DNA of 64,000 nucleotides from Roseateles oligotrophus (lineage in GTDB: Bacteria > Pseudomonadota > Gammaproteobacteria > Burkholderiales > Burkholderiaceae_C): positions 62,001-126,000 of the forward strand of contig NZ_JACHLP010000001.1 of the NCBI RefSeq assembly GCF_014204525.1. The letters are read 5' to 3'. The position numbers and the translations under genes are program-made. Positions 1 to 7,984 of the stretch are shown here, piece by piece (within the stretch, counting starts at the first letter, position 1; the number at the start of each line of letters is the position of its first letter). Below the pieces are notes generated by a model. That model ran no database searches. It saw only the letters and a list, made by a program, of their open reading frames with translations, and was not told where the DNA came from.

Positions 1-891
1 GATCTTGGGCTCCAGGCCGTGATGGATGGCGTTTTCGATCAGGGGCTGCAGCAGCAGGGGCGGCAGCAGGGCGCCGCGCAGCTCGGGCGCCAGCGCCAGG
101 CGGAAGCGCAGGCGCTCGGCCATGCGGATCTGCAACAGGGTCAGATAGCTCTGCGCCATGTCCAGCTCGGCGCCCAGGCTGGTGTCGGCCAGGCGCATCT
201 GGCTCATGCTGGCGCGCAGATAGTCGGTGAAGGCCTCCAGCATCTGCTTGGCCTTGGCCGTGTCCAGGTCAATCAGGCTCTGCACATTGGCCAGGGTGTT
301 GAAGAGGAAATGCGGCTCGATCTGGGCCTGCAGCAGGCGCAGCTGGGCGTCGGAGGCTTGCAGTTGCAAGGTTTGGTGATGGATGCGGAACTTCCAGAAC
401 ACCCAGTTCAGCGCGGTGATCACGAGGCTGATCAGCAGGAAGTTCCGCAGATGCTCGGCATTGCTGACGAATTCCCACAAGGCGTTCGATGCCGTGATCC
501 AGCCCAGCACCAGCAAGGCCACCGACATGCCCAGGGCCGAACCAAAGAGCGAGAACAAGGGAAAGAAGACCCAGGCCCAGCCACCCCGTCGGCGCAAGGC
601 CAGGGCTTGCAAAATGCGTTCGGGGGCCAGCAGTTCGAAGCTGCGGAACAGGGCGTGGAAGGTCAGCGAGATGCAGCCGGCCACGATCAGGCTGCCCGCA
701 AAAGTGCGATTCAACCAATGCCAATCGCCCAATCTTTGCTGCAGCAGCGCCGGAATGACGGTAAACACCAGGGCAAAGCCCAGCGCAATCGCAAAGTCAA
801 TCAGCAGCCTGGCCCAGGCCGGCTCCGGCCTGTGCTTTCGCAGCACAAAGAAATGCTTGAGCGCGTGGCTCATGGTGGTTCGAAAACTCAT
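1..891 (-). CDS. LytS/YehU-type sensor histidine kinase, C-terminus cut off by window edge
   Basis: The reading frame runs off the left edge after 297 codons, so the C-terminus is missing. The translated N-terminal half is hydrophobic, with about four membrane segments (roughly residues 25-175). A His_kinase-family (PF06580) phosphoacceptor region follows, with the motif QIEPHFLFNTL, where the His is the expected phosphorylation site. The N-box PLIENAIHHG of the ATPase domain lies just before the edge. Kinases of this family usually pair with a LytTR response regulator, which would lie left of this window; that is inference. The ATG at 891 gives the longest frame and lacks a strong Shine-Dalgarno; ATG 873 is an alternative. 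Confidence 0.85.
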   Translation of the reverse strand, partial: MSFRTTMSHALKHFFVLRKHRPEPAWARLLIDFAIALGFALVFTVIPALLQQRLGDWHWLNRTFAGSLIVAGCISLTFHALFRSFELLAPERILQALALRRRGGWAWVFFPLFSLFGSALGMSVALLVLGWITASNALWEFVSNAEHLRNFLLISLVITALNWVFWKFRIHHQTLQLQASDAQLRLLQAQIEPHFLFNTLANVQSLIDLDTAKAKQMLEAFTDYLRASMSQMRLADTSLGAELDMAQSYLTLLQIRMAERLRFRLALAPELRGALLPPLLLQPLIENAIHHGLEPKI

Positions 892-1072
892 GCGGGCAAG
901 TGTAGAGAGGCATGGCCCGCCGCCGCCGACCCGGCGCGACGAATCGACAGCCTCGCTGACGGATGGCAAGCCGCTCAACTGACAGCGCCGACTGCATACA
1001 ATCCGGCCTCGTCGCGCGGGCGCCTGTGCTGCCACAGGGCCAATCCAAGGCGCATCCCACTCTGGAGAATTC

Positions 1073-2461
1073 ATGCAAGTTCAAGCCTCGGCCTTCAAGG
1101 CCTATGACATCCGCGGCGTCGTGGGCACGGCCCTGACCGAGGAGTTGGCCGAACACCTGGGCCGCGCCTTCGGCACCGAAGCGCGCAAGCTGAAGGAAAA
1201 AGCCGTGGCCGTGGGCCGCGATGGCCGCCTGTCCGGCCCCGGCCTGGCCGCCGCCCTGATCCGTGGCCTGCAATCCACCGGTCTGGATGTGGTCGACCTG
1301 GGGGCCGTCACCACCCCCATGCTGTACTACGTGGCCGCCACCCGCGCCAAGCATGGCTGCAATAGCGGCATCATGGTCACCGGCAGCCACAACCCCAAGG
1401 ACTACAACGGCTTCAAGATGGTGCTGAAGGGCGCCGCCGTGTTCGGCGAGCAGATCCAGGACCTGCGCCGCCGCATCGAGGCCGAGGACTATGCCTCAGG
1501 CACGGGCCGCAGCGCCGCTATGGACATCGTGCCCGAGTACATCCACCGCATCGTCAAGGATTGCAAGCTCAAGCGCCGCATGAAGGTGGTGGTGGACAGC
1601 GGCAACGGCATTCCCGGCGCCACCGCCCCCGCCATCCTGCGCGCCCTGGGCTGCGAGGTGATCGACATCTACTCCAAGGTCGATGGCGACTTCCCCAACC
1701 ACCATCCCGACCCTTCGCGCCCCGAGAATCTGGAAGACCTGAAGCGCATCGTCCACGCCTGCGATGCCGAGCTGGGCCTGGCCTTCGACGGCGACGGCGA
1801 CCGCCTCGGCGTGGTCACCAAGGACGGCCAGATGATCATGCCGGACCGGCAGATCATGCTGTTCGCCGCCGACATCCTCAAGCGCAAGCCGGGCGCGGAA
1901 ATCATCTTCGACGTCAAGTGCAGCCAGCGCCTGGCGCCCTGGATCGTCCAGCACGGCGGCAAGCCCCTGATGTGGAAGACCGGCCACAGCTTCGCCAAGG
2001 CCAAGCTGCGCGAAACCGGCGCGCCCCTGGCCGGCGAGCTGTCGGGCCATATCTTCTTCAAAGAGCGTTGGTACGGCTTTGACGACGCCATGTACTCGGC
2101 CGCCCGCCTGCTGGAGATCCTCTCCCGCGACAGCGACCCGAGCGCCGTCCTGAACGCCCTGCCCACCAGCTTCAACACGCCCGAGATCAATGTGCCCTGC
2201 GCCGAGGGCGAGCAACACGCGGTGGTCGTCAAGCTGCTGGAAAGCGCCCAGTTCCCCGGCAGCAAAGAGGTCGTCACCATCGACGGCCTGCGGGTGGAGT
2301 ACGAGGACGGCTTCGGCCTGATCCGCGCCTCCAACACCACGCCGGTGCTGGTCTTGCGCTTCGAGGGCCACACGCCCGCGGCGCTGGAGCGCATCCAGCA
2401 CGATGTGCTGGGCCAGCTGAAGTTGGTCAAGCCCGACGCCACCTTCGCGGCCGGCCATTGA
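1073..2461 (+). CDS. manB: Phosphomannomutase/phosphoglucomutase
   Basis: This alpha-D-phosphohexomutase of 462 residues interconverts mannose (or glucose) 6-phosphate and 1-phosphate, feeding nucleotide-sugar synthesis for envelope polysaccharides. The start FKAYDIRG is typical of the AlgC/ManB branch. The catalytic phosphoserine lies in TGSHNP (Ser about 105) and the Mg-binding loop is DGDGDR (about 239-244). A sugar-binding GELSGH motif and a C-terminal phosphate-binding domain (RASNTTP) are present. GGAG lies a few bases before the ATG. The stop overlaps the proposed TTG start of waaA, so the two are probably co-transcribed. The name manB rather than algC or pgm is a convention; substrate preference cannot be read from the sequence. 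Confidence 0.93.
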   Translation: MQVQASAFKAYDIRGVVGTALTEELAEHLGRAFGTEARKLKEKAVAVGRDGRLSGPGLAAALIRGLQSTGLDVVDLGAVTTPMLYYVAATRAKHGCNSGIMVTGSHNPKDYNGFKMVLKGAAVFGEQIQDLRRRIEAEDYASGTGRSAAMDIVPEYIHRIVKDCKLKRRMKVVVDSGNGIPGATAPAILRALGCEVIDIYSKVDGDFPNHHPDPSRPENLEDLKRIVHACDAELGLAFDGDGDRLGVVTKDGQMIMPDRQIMLFAADILKRKPGAEIIFDVKCSQRLAPWIVQHGGKPLMWKTGHSFAKAKLRETGAPLAGELSGHIFFKERWYGFDDAMYSAARLLEILSRDSDPSAVLNALPTSFNTPEINVPCAEGEQHAVVVKLLESAQFPGSKEVVTIDGLRVEYEDGFGLIRASNTTPVLVLRFEGHTPAALERIQHDVLGQLKLVKPDATFAAGH

Positions 2462-3777
2462 ACCTGCTAACACGCAAGGAAAGCCTGGCCGAGCGCGCCA
2501 GCCGCTGGGCTTATAGCGGCCTGCTGAGCCTGCTCTCGCCGGCCTATCTGCTGCGCCTGTGGCGGCGCGGCCGGGCCGAGCCCCTATACCGAGAGCATCT
2601 GGCCGAGCGTTTTGGCGTCTATGGTCCGGGCTCGGTCAAACCGGGCGCGGTCTGGGTGCACGCGGTCTCGCTGGGCGAGACCCGGGCCGCCGCCGCCCTG
2701 ATCGCCGCCCTGCGCGAGCAGGCACCGGGCCTGCGCCTGCTGCTGACCCACAGCACCGCCACCGGCCGCGAGGCGGGTGCGGCCCTGCTGCAGCCGGGCG
2801 ATGCCCAGGTCTGGCTGCCCTATGACACGGCGGACGCGGTGCGGCGCTTCCTGGCCCATTGGCAGCCCGGCCTGGGCGTGCTGATGGAGACCGAAGTCTG
2901 GCCCAATCTCCAGCATTGCAGCGCCCGGCAAGGCCTGCCCCTGGTGCTGGCCAATGCCCGCCTGTCCGAGCGCAGCCTGCGCCGCGGCCTGCGGTTTTCG
3001 GCCCTGCTGCGGCCGGCCGCAGAAAAACTCAGCCTGGCCCTGGCCCAGACCGAAGACGATGCACGCCGCCTGCGCGCCGCCGGCGTGGCGGCGGTGCAGG
3101 TGGCCGGCAACCTCAAATTCGATATGGCGGTGGACCCGACCTTGCTGGCCCTGGGCCGGCAATGGCGCGGCCTGCTGCGCCGCCCGGTGCTGCTGCTGGC
3201 CGTCAGCCGCGAGGGCGAGGAGGCTGCGCTGCTGCAGCTGTGGTCCCAGCAAGTAGCCCGTCAGCCAGACGCACCCCTGCTGCTGATCGTGCCCCGCCAT
3301 CCGCAGCGTTTTGACGAGATCGCCGGCCTGATCCAGGCCGCCGGCCTGAGCCTGGCCAGGCGCAGCGAATGGGCGGACCGGCTACCAGACGAGGCAGCCC
3401 TGCAAGCCCAGGTCTGGCTGGGCGACTCGATGCGCGAGATGGCGCTCTACTACGGCCTGGCCGATGTGGCCTTGCTGGGCGGCAGTTTCGCGCCCCTGGG
3501 TGGGCAGAACCTGATCGAGGCCGCCGCCTGCGCCTGCCCGGTGCTGATGGGCCCGCACACCTTCAATTTCGCCGAAGCCGCCGAGCTGGCCTTGCAAGCC
3601 GGTGCGGCCCAGCGCGTCGCCGATATGGCGCAAGGCCTGCAAGCGGGGCTGGCGCTCTGCCAGGCAGCCGCGCGCCAGCAAGCCATGGCCCAGGCCGCCC
3701 AGGCCTTCGCGGCCCGGCACCGCGGCGCGGCGGCCCGCATGGCTCAAGCCATTCTTCACCTGCAATCACAAACCTGA
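2458..3777 (+). CDS. waaA: 3-deoxy-D-manno-octulosonic acid (Kdo) transferase
   Basis: WaaA transfers Kdo from CMP-Kdo to lipid IVA at the inner face of the cytoplasmic membrane, the step that joins lipid A to core oligosaccharide. The 439-residue protein has the N-terminal membrane anchor (SGLLSLLSPAYLLRLW), the family signature GRAEPLYREHLAERFG, WVHAVSLGE, the acidic site ETEVWPN, and the C-terminal GGSFAPLGGQNLIEAAA donor-binding motif. No ATG exists near the expected N-terminus. TTG at 2458 overlaps the stop of the preceding gene by three bases and is the best start, with no clear Shine-Dalgarno, which suggests translational coupling. A strong terminator follows directly. Confidence 0.93.
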   Translation: MNLLTRKESLAERASRWAYSGLLSLLSPAYLLRLWRRGRAEPLYREHLAERFGVYGPGSVKPGAVWVHAVSLGETRAAAALIAALREQAPGLRLLLTHSTATGREAGAALLQPGDAQVWLPYDTADAVRRFLAHWQPGLGVLMETEVWPNLQHCSARQGLPLVLANARLSERSLRRGLRFSALLRPAAEKLSLALAQTEDDARRLRAAGVAAVQVAGNLKFDMAVDPTLLALGRQWRGLLRRPVLLLAVSREGEEAALLQLWSQQVARQPDAPLLLIVPRHPQRFDEIAGLIQAAGLSLARRSEWADRLPDEAALQAQVWLGDSMREMALYYGLADVALLGGSFAPLGGQNLIEAAACACPVLMGPHTFNFAEAAELALQAGAAQRVADMAQGLQAGLALCQAAARQQAMAQAAQAFAARHRGAAARMAQAILHLQSQT

Positions 3778-3780
3778 AAA

Positions 3781-3806
3781 AAAGGGCCCGCAACTGCGGG
3801 CCCTTT
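3781..3806. terminator. Bidirectional rho-independent terminator between waaA and livK-like gene
   Basis: An 11-bp perfect stem (AAAGGGCCCGC / GCGGGCCCTTT) with a four-base loop, flanked by an A-run on the left (3777-3783). It lies between two convergent genes and can serve both. Confidence 0.85.
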
Positions 3807-3842
3807 GCATTGAGACCATGCGGCCTCAACGAGTGAGGTTGA

Positions 3843-4985
3843 TCAACGCACCACGGCCAGCTCGGCACGAGCGCCATTGCGGTAGGTAAACATGGTCAGT
3901 GCGCCGTTCTTGATATCGCCCTTGTTGTCAAAGGAGATGGTGCCAGTCACACCCTTATAGCCTTCGGTCTTGGCGAGCACAGGCAGGTACTTGGCCGGCT
4001 CCGCCGAGCCCGCCTTGACCATCGCGGCCACCATCACGTTCACCGAGTCATAGACATAAGGTGCGTAGATTTGGACATCCAGCTTGTACTGCTCTTTGAA
4101 CTTGGCCTTGAAGGCGTCCATACCCTTCTTGGACTCACCTTCCACGCCGCCCGCCTCAGCGCAATAGACCTGGTCGTCGGCAATGGTGCCGGCCGCCAGC
4201 TTGGGCAGGTCGCCGGTGCAGATGCCGTCACCGCCAACAAACTTGGCCGCAATGCCTAAGGACTTCATTTGCCGCAGCATCGGGCCGGCCACCGCGTCCA
4301 TGCCGCCGAAGAAGATCACATCGGGCTTCTTGGCCTTCAAGGAGGTCAGGATGGCGGAAAAGTCCGTGGCCTTGTCGTTGGTGAACTCGCGGCCAATGAC
4401 CTTACCGCCCGCGCCCTTGACACCCTTTTCGAACTGGTCAGCCACACCCTGGCCATAAGCCGTGCGGTCATCGATGACGACGATGGACTTGCCCTTCAGC
4501 GTGGTGGCCGCGTACTTGCCCAGGGTACCGCCCAGATGCGAATCATTGGCCACCACGCGGAAGGCGGTCTTGTAGCCCTTGCGTGTGTAGTCCACATTGG
4601 TGGCAGATGGAGAAATCTGCGGAATGCCGGCGTCGAAATAAATCTTCGAGGCAGGGATGGTGGTGCCGGAGTTCAGGTGACCGATCACGCCATTGACCTT
4701 GGCGTCGGCCAGCTTCTGCGCGGCCGCCGTGCCTTGCTTGGGATCGCCAGCATCGTCCTCGGCCAACAGTTCGAACTTGGCCTTCTTGCCGCCGATCATC
4801 ACGCCCTTGGCATTGAGTTCGGCAATCGCCATGCGAGCACCCAGCTCATTGTCCTTGCCCAGGTGGGCAATGGTGCCGCTGGTGGGGCCGACATGGCCGA
4901 TCTTGACCACCAGGTCCTGAGCCATGGAGGCGCCGCCCAACAACAGGGCCACAGCACCGACAACAACATTCAATTTGACTTGCAT
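3843..4985 (-). CDS. livK: Branched-chain amino acid ABC transporter substrate-binding protein
   Basis: A periplasmic type I binding protein (LivK/LivJ family, 380 residues) that captures Leu/Ile/Val or a related amino acid for an ABC permease. A Sec signal peptide with cleavage predicted after ASMA (about residue 22) precedes the mature start QDLVVKIGHVGPTSG, typical of this family. YDSVNVM and GVTGTISFDNKGD are also family-typical. GGAG lies eight bases before the ATG. No livHMGF permease genes are adjacent, so the protein uses a permease encoded elsewhere. An inverted repeat upstream (5057-5091) may be an operator. The exact ligand is not determinable. Confidence 0.9.
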   Translation of the reverse strand: MQVKLNVVVGAVALLLGGASMAQDLVVKIGHVGPTSGTIAHLGKDNELGARMAIAELNAKGVMIGGKKAKFELLAEDDAGDPKQGTAAAQKLADAKVNGVIGHLNSGTTIPASKIYFDAGIPQISPSATNVDYTRKGYKTAFRVVANDSHLGGTLGKYAATTLKGKSIVVIDDRTAYGQGVADQFEKGVKGAGGKVIGREFTNDKATDFSAILTSLKAKKPDVIFFGGMDAVAGPMLRQMKSLGIAAKFVGGDGICTGDLPKLAAGTIADDQVYCAEAGGVEGESKKGMDAFKAKFKEQYKLDVQIYAPYVYDSVNVMVAAMVKAGSAEPAKYLPVLAKTEGYKGVTGTISFDNKGDIKNGALTMFTYRNGARAELAVVR

Positions 4986-5056
4986 GAATTACTCCGAAAA
5001 GGAAGAAGGAGAGCTTTGGAAGATCATCAGGCTGTTGAATTTTCAACCCGGCCACA

Positions 5057-5091
5057 TTACCCCAAAACCCTCCCCCCCTGATATGGGGTAA
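5057..5091 (-). promoter_or_regulatory. Inverted repeat upstream of livK-like gene
   Basis: TTACCCC (5057-5063) and GGGGTAA (5085-5091) form perfect 7-base inverted arms 21 bases apart, about 70-105 bases upstream of the binding-protein start. The position suits a regulator site or part of the leader. No regulator is identified. Confidence 0.3.
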
Positions 5092-5144
5092 GTCTGGAAA
5101 ACCCAGCGGATGTCTCGCGCGTTGTCGCGTGCCGCCATCACTTG

Positions 5145-5207
5145 AAAAAAAAGCCCGCAGCGCCCGTGCAGATCAGTCATTGCCAATCTCCATGGGCCCT
5201 CGCGGGC
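5145..5207 (-). terminator. Possible terminator downstream of DUF2486-like gene
   Basis: On the minus strand GCCCGC (5207-5202) can pair with GCGGGC (5158-5153), directly followed by a run of eight T. The T-run is strong evidence, but the loop is long (about 43 bases), so confidence is moderate. Confidence 0.45.
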
Positions 5208-5266
5208 CTTACCGTCCATTCAAGCGCAGTCGCAAATGCCTGGTGGGCGCTTTCTCAATTGGCCTC

Positions 5267-5860
5267 TCAATCGGCCCTGTCCGCCTGATCGGCCTGCTCC
5301 CGCAGACGCCTCAGCACGGCCGCCCTGACGCTGCCATGCAACTGAGCACGCAGGGTCAGCACGGCCTTCTCAAGCACCTGGTCCAGCACCTCGTCCAGGG
5401 CGTCGTCCACCGCCTGTTCGATCGCCCGCGCCAGGGCCAGCTCCTGCTCCGCCGGCAGGGCCGCCAATCTTGTGGGCAGGCCCTCGTCCTCGGGCTCCGG
5501 CGCACGGGTGTCGGCCAGCAAGTCCTCCACCGCGTCCGCCTCGGCCTTCCCGTCGGACTGCAGGCGCAGACTCAGGTCCGGCAGGTCCAGGGAGAGCTCG
5601 GGCAAGCGGGCCAGGAACTGCGCAGCTCCCGGCGCCAGCATGTCGCTAAGCGGCAGGACGGGCACCTCCGCCGAGCTTGGCTCTGCCGACAGATCAGAGA
5701 GATCCAGCAGATTGAGCTCGCCCGTGGCCTCATCCAGCGGCATCGGCGCGGGCTCAGGCTTCAGCCGCGAGAGCGCCGCCGGCCTGGGCTCGCGCCCCTC
5801 CAGCACCGACTCATCCACCACCTCGGTCAAGGTAGGCACCACCCGATGCGCAGCGCTCAT
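5267..5860 (-). CDS. Acidic hypothetical protein, DUF2486-like
   Basis: A 197-residue acidic protein of unknown function. The N-terminal segment VVPTLTEVVDE resembles the short motif at the start of the DUF2486 proteins that follow holC in Burkholderiales; this assignment is from memory of that family and from position. The middle is low-complexity and rich in Pro, Glu, Leu and Asp. The C-terminal 70 residues are strongly helical (ELALARAIEQAVDDALDEVL and onward) and could be a coiled coil or membrane-peripheral helix. There is no signal peptide or catalytic motif. An AAGG-type ribosome site precedes the ATG. It lies downstream of holC and probably shares its transcript. Confidence 0.7.
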   Translation of the reverse strand: MSAAHRVVPTLTEVVDESVLEGREPRPAALSRLKPEPAPMPLDEATGELNLLDLSDLSAEPSSAEVPVLPLSDMLAPGAAQFLARLPELSLDLPDLSLRLQSDGKAEADAVEDLLADTRAPEPEDEGLPTRLAALPAEQELALARAIEQAVDDALDEVLDQVLEKAVLTLRAQLHGSVRAAVLRRLREQADQADRAD

Positions 5861-5916
5861 TGGTGCACCCTTCGGCCTGCGGCCTGCCTGACCGTCAGAG
5901 CGGCCAGGCCTTCACT

Positions 5917-5992
5917 AGGCAGGCAGCGCCCGCAGGGGCGCTGCCTGTCCGAGTTCAGTCCCGCCAAGCGGGAGCGAGCTTGCTTGGGGCGG
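5917..5992 (-). other. Two adjacent hairpins between holC and DUF2486-like gene
   Basis: AGGCAGCGCCC (5921-5931) pairs with GGGCGCTGCCT (5936-5946) over a four-base loop, and the stem extends outward by about three pairs. Next to it CCAAGC (5964-5969) pairs with GCTTGG (5982-5987). Neither has a T-run, so they are more likely transcript-processing or stability elements than terminators. Confidence 0.5.
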
Positions 5993-6005
5993 CCCGGCGC
6001 GGCGC

Positions 6006-6452
6006 TCATGCGCTCACCTTGTGATGCTGGACGCCATAGCCCAAGGCCTCGTACTGCTTGTAGCGCCGCCGCCCGGCCTGCATCTGCTCCGGGTCCTGCG
6101 ACACCACCTCCAGCACGCGCTGGAACTGCTCAAAACCCGCGGGCATTTCGGGGCCCAGGTTCAGCAGCAGTTCGCGGTGCGGCAGGCTCTCGGCCTGTTC
6201 GGCCAGCAGAATCGGCGTGGCCGCCAGCTGCTTGGACTTGAGCCCGGCCGGACCGTCGGCCAGGCCTTCGACCCGCAGATGCGGCACGAACTCGGCCGCC
6301 TCAAAATCCCACAACCGGGTGTCCAGGCGGCGCAAGAGCGAGTCGGGGCCGCACACCCCCACACGGGAGCCGGAACGCTGCGCCTTGCGCAGCAGCCGGC
6401 ACAGATACATCAGGCGCTCGGGCACGCCTGTGTAGAAGGTCACTTGAGTCAT
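6006..6452 (-). CDS. holC: DNA polymerase III chi subunit
   Basis: HolC (148 residues) binds single-stranded-DNA-binding protein and links it to the clamp loader during replication and primase hand-off. The N-terminus VTFYTGVPERLMYLCRLLRKA matches the family's Rossmann-like start, and the C-terminal region contains YKQYEALGY. Length is normal. It begins 34 bases after the pepA stop on the same strand, the usual pepA-holC pairing in proteobacteria, so co-transcription is likely. Confidence 0.92.
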   Translation of the reverse strand: MTQVTFYTGVPERLMYLCRLLRKAQRSGSRVGVCGPDSLLRRLDTRLWDFEAAEFVPHLRVEGLADGPAGLKSKQLAATPILLAEQAESLPHRELLLNLGPEMPAGFEQFQRVLEVVSQDPEQMQAGRRRYKQYEALGYGVQHHKVSA

Positions 6453-6486
6453 GCGGGGTCGCGCTCGGCCTGGATCGCTACGATCA

Positions 6487-7956
6487 TCAACGTGCCTGAG
6501 ACAGCACGAAGTGGGTCAGCAGGCCCACCGGACGACCGGTGCCGCCCTTGGCCGCGCCACCCTTCCAGGCCGTGCCGGCGATGTCCAGATGCGCCCAGCG
6601 GTATTTGCCGGCAAAGCGCTGCAGGAATTTGGCCGCGGTGATGGAGCCGCCTTCGCGGCCGCCCACATTGGCGACGTCGGCGAAGTTGCTCTTCAAGCCT
6701 TCCTCGTACTCCTCGTCCAGGGGCAGGCGCCAGCACGGATCCAGCGCGGTTTCGCCCGCGGCCGTCAGGGCCGCCGCCAGCTCGTCGTCGCTGGCATACA
6801 TGCCGCTGCGCACGCCGCCCAGGGCGATCACGCAAGCACCGGTCAGCGTGGCCACATCGACCACCACCGCGGGCTTGAAGCGCTCGGCATAGGTCAGGGC
6901 GTCGCACAGGATCAGACGACCTTCGGCATCGGTGTTGAGGATCTCGATGGTCTGGCCCGACATCGAGGTCACCACATCGCCCGGCTTGACCGCGCGGCCA
7001 TTGGGCATGTTCTCGCAGGCGGCGATGATGACGACCAGATTGAGCTTGGGTTTCAACTCGGCCACGGCACGCAGGGTGCCCAGCACGCTGGCAGCGCCGC
7101 CCATATCGAACTTCATCTCGTCCATGGCCGCGCCGGGCTTGAGCGAGATGCCGCCGGAATCAAAGGTAATGCCCTTGCCCACCAGCACCACCGGCGCCTG
7201 GGTCTTGGCCGCGCCTTCGTAGCGGGCAACGATGAAGCGCAAGGGCTCGTCCGAGCCCCGGGCCACGGCCAGGAAGGAGCCCATGCCCAGCTTCTCGACG
7301 GCCTTCTGGTCCAGCACCTCGACCTTGATGCCATGGCTCTTCACCAGGGCCTTGGTCTGCTCGGCCAGATAGCTAGGTGTGGCGTAGTTGCCGGGGCGAT
7401 TGGCGCACTCGCGTGCCAGCTCGACGCCGGCCGCAATGGCTTGGCCGCGGGCCAGGCCCTTCTTGACCTCGGCCGCATCGTCCTTGTCGACCAGCAGAGT
7501 CAGCTTGACCAGCTTGGCCGCAGCGGGCGCGCTGGGCTTGGTGTGGCGGTAGACGTAGGCGGTGTCTTCGGCACCCAGCACGAATTGCTCGGCCAGGCTT
7601 TCGACGGTTTCTTCGGCGCCTTCAAAGCCGGCGAAAGCCACGGCCGCATGGGCGGCACCGCGGCCCTTGAGCTGGCCCAGGGCGGCTTGCAGGGCGGCGC
7701 GCGCGGCCTTCAAGCTGCTCTTGCCGGCGGCGGCCAGCACCAGGCGAGGCGCTTTGACGCCGGCCGCGCGCTGCAGCAGCAGGGTCTTGCCGGCCTTGAA
7801 TTCAAAGTCGCCGAGCTTGATGGCATCCTTGACCAGGGCGCTCAGGGTTGCGTCCAGATTTGCGGGTAGCGCCTCGCCGCCCAGCACCACGATCAAAGCG
7901 TCGGCGGTGACGCCAGCCAATGCGTCCAGTGACGCGGTCTGTGTACGAAAGTCCAT
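6487..7956 (-). CDS. pepA: Leucyl aminopeptidase (M17)
   Basis: A cytosolic dizinc aminopeptidase of 489 residues that releases N-terminal residues, with Leu preferred; family members can also bind DNA. The metal and catalytic segments are present: VGKGITFDSGG (about 255-265) and the M17 signature NTDAEGRL (about 340-348). The start MDFRTQTASLD was chosen because it matches family N-termini; an upstream extension would run into the divergent lptF gene. Only 28 bases separate its start from the lptF start, so the two promoters must overlap each other or the opposite coding region. Confidence 0.94.
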   Translation of the reverse strand: MDFRTQTASLDALAGVTADALIVVLGGEALPANLDATLSALVKDAIKLGDFEFKAGKTLLLQRAAGVKAPRLVLAAAGKSSLKAARAALQAALGQLKGRGAAHAAVAFAGFEGAEETVESLAEQFVLGAEDTAYVYRHTKPSAPAAAKLVKLTLLVDKDDAAEVKKGLARGQAIAAGVELARECANRPGNYATPSYLAEQTKALVKSHGIKVEVLDQKAVEKLGMGSFLAVARGSDEPLRFIVARYEGAAKTQAPVVLVGKGITFDSGGISLKPGAAMDEMKFDMGGAASVLGTLRAVAELKPKLNLVVIIAACENMPNGRAVKPGDVVTSMSGQTIEILNTDAEGRLILCDALTYAERFKPAVVVDVATLTGACVIALGGVRSGMYASDDELAAALTAAGETALDPCWRLPLDEEYEEGLKSNFADVANVGGREGGSITAAKFLQRFAGKYRWAHLDIAGTAWKGGAAKGGTGRPVGLLTHFVLSQAR

Positions 7957-7984
7957 AATGTCGCCGAATAGATAAAGTGCCCGA
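7957..7984. promoter_or_regulatory. Very short divergent pepA/lptF intergenic region
   Basis: Only 28 bases lie between the two start codons. CGAATA (7965-7970) and TATTCG (7989-7994) form a 6-base inverted repeat spanning the lptF start, and CCGAAT recurs at 7964 and 7981. No convincing -35/-10 pair fits wholly inside the gap, so at least one promoter lies inside coding sequence. Confidence 0.4.
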
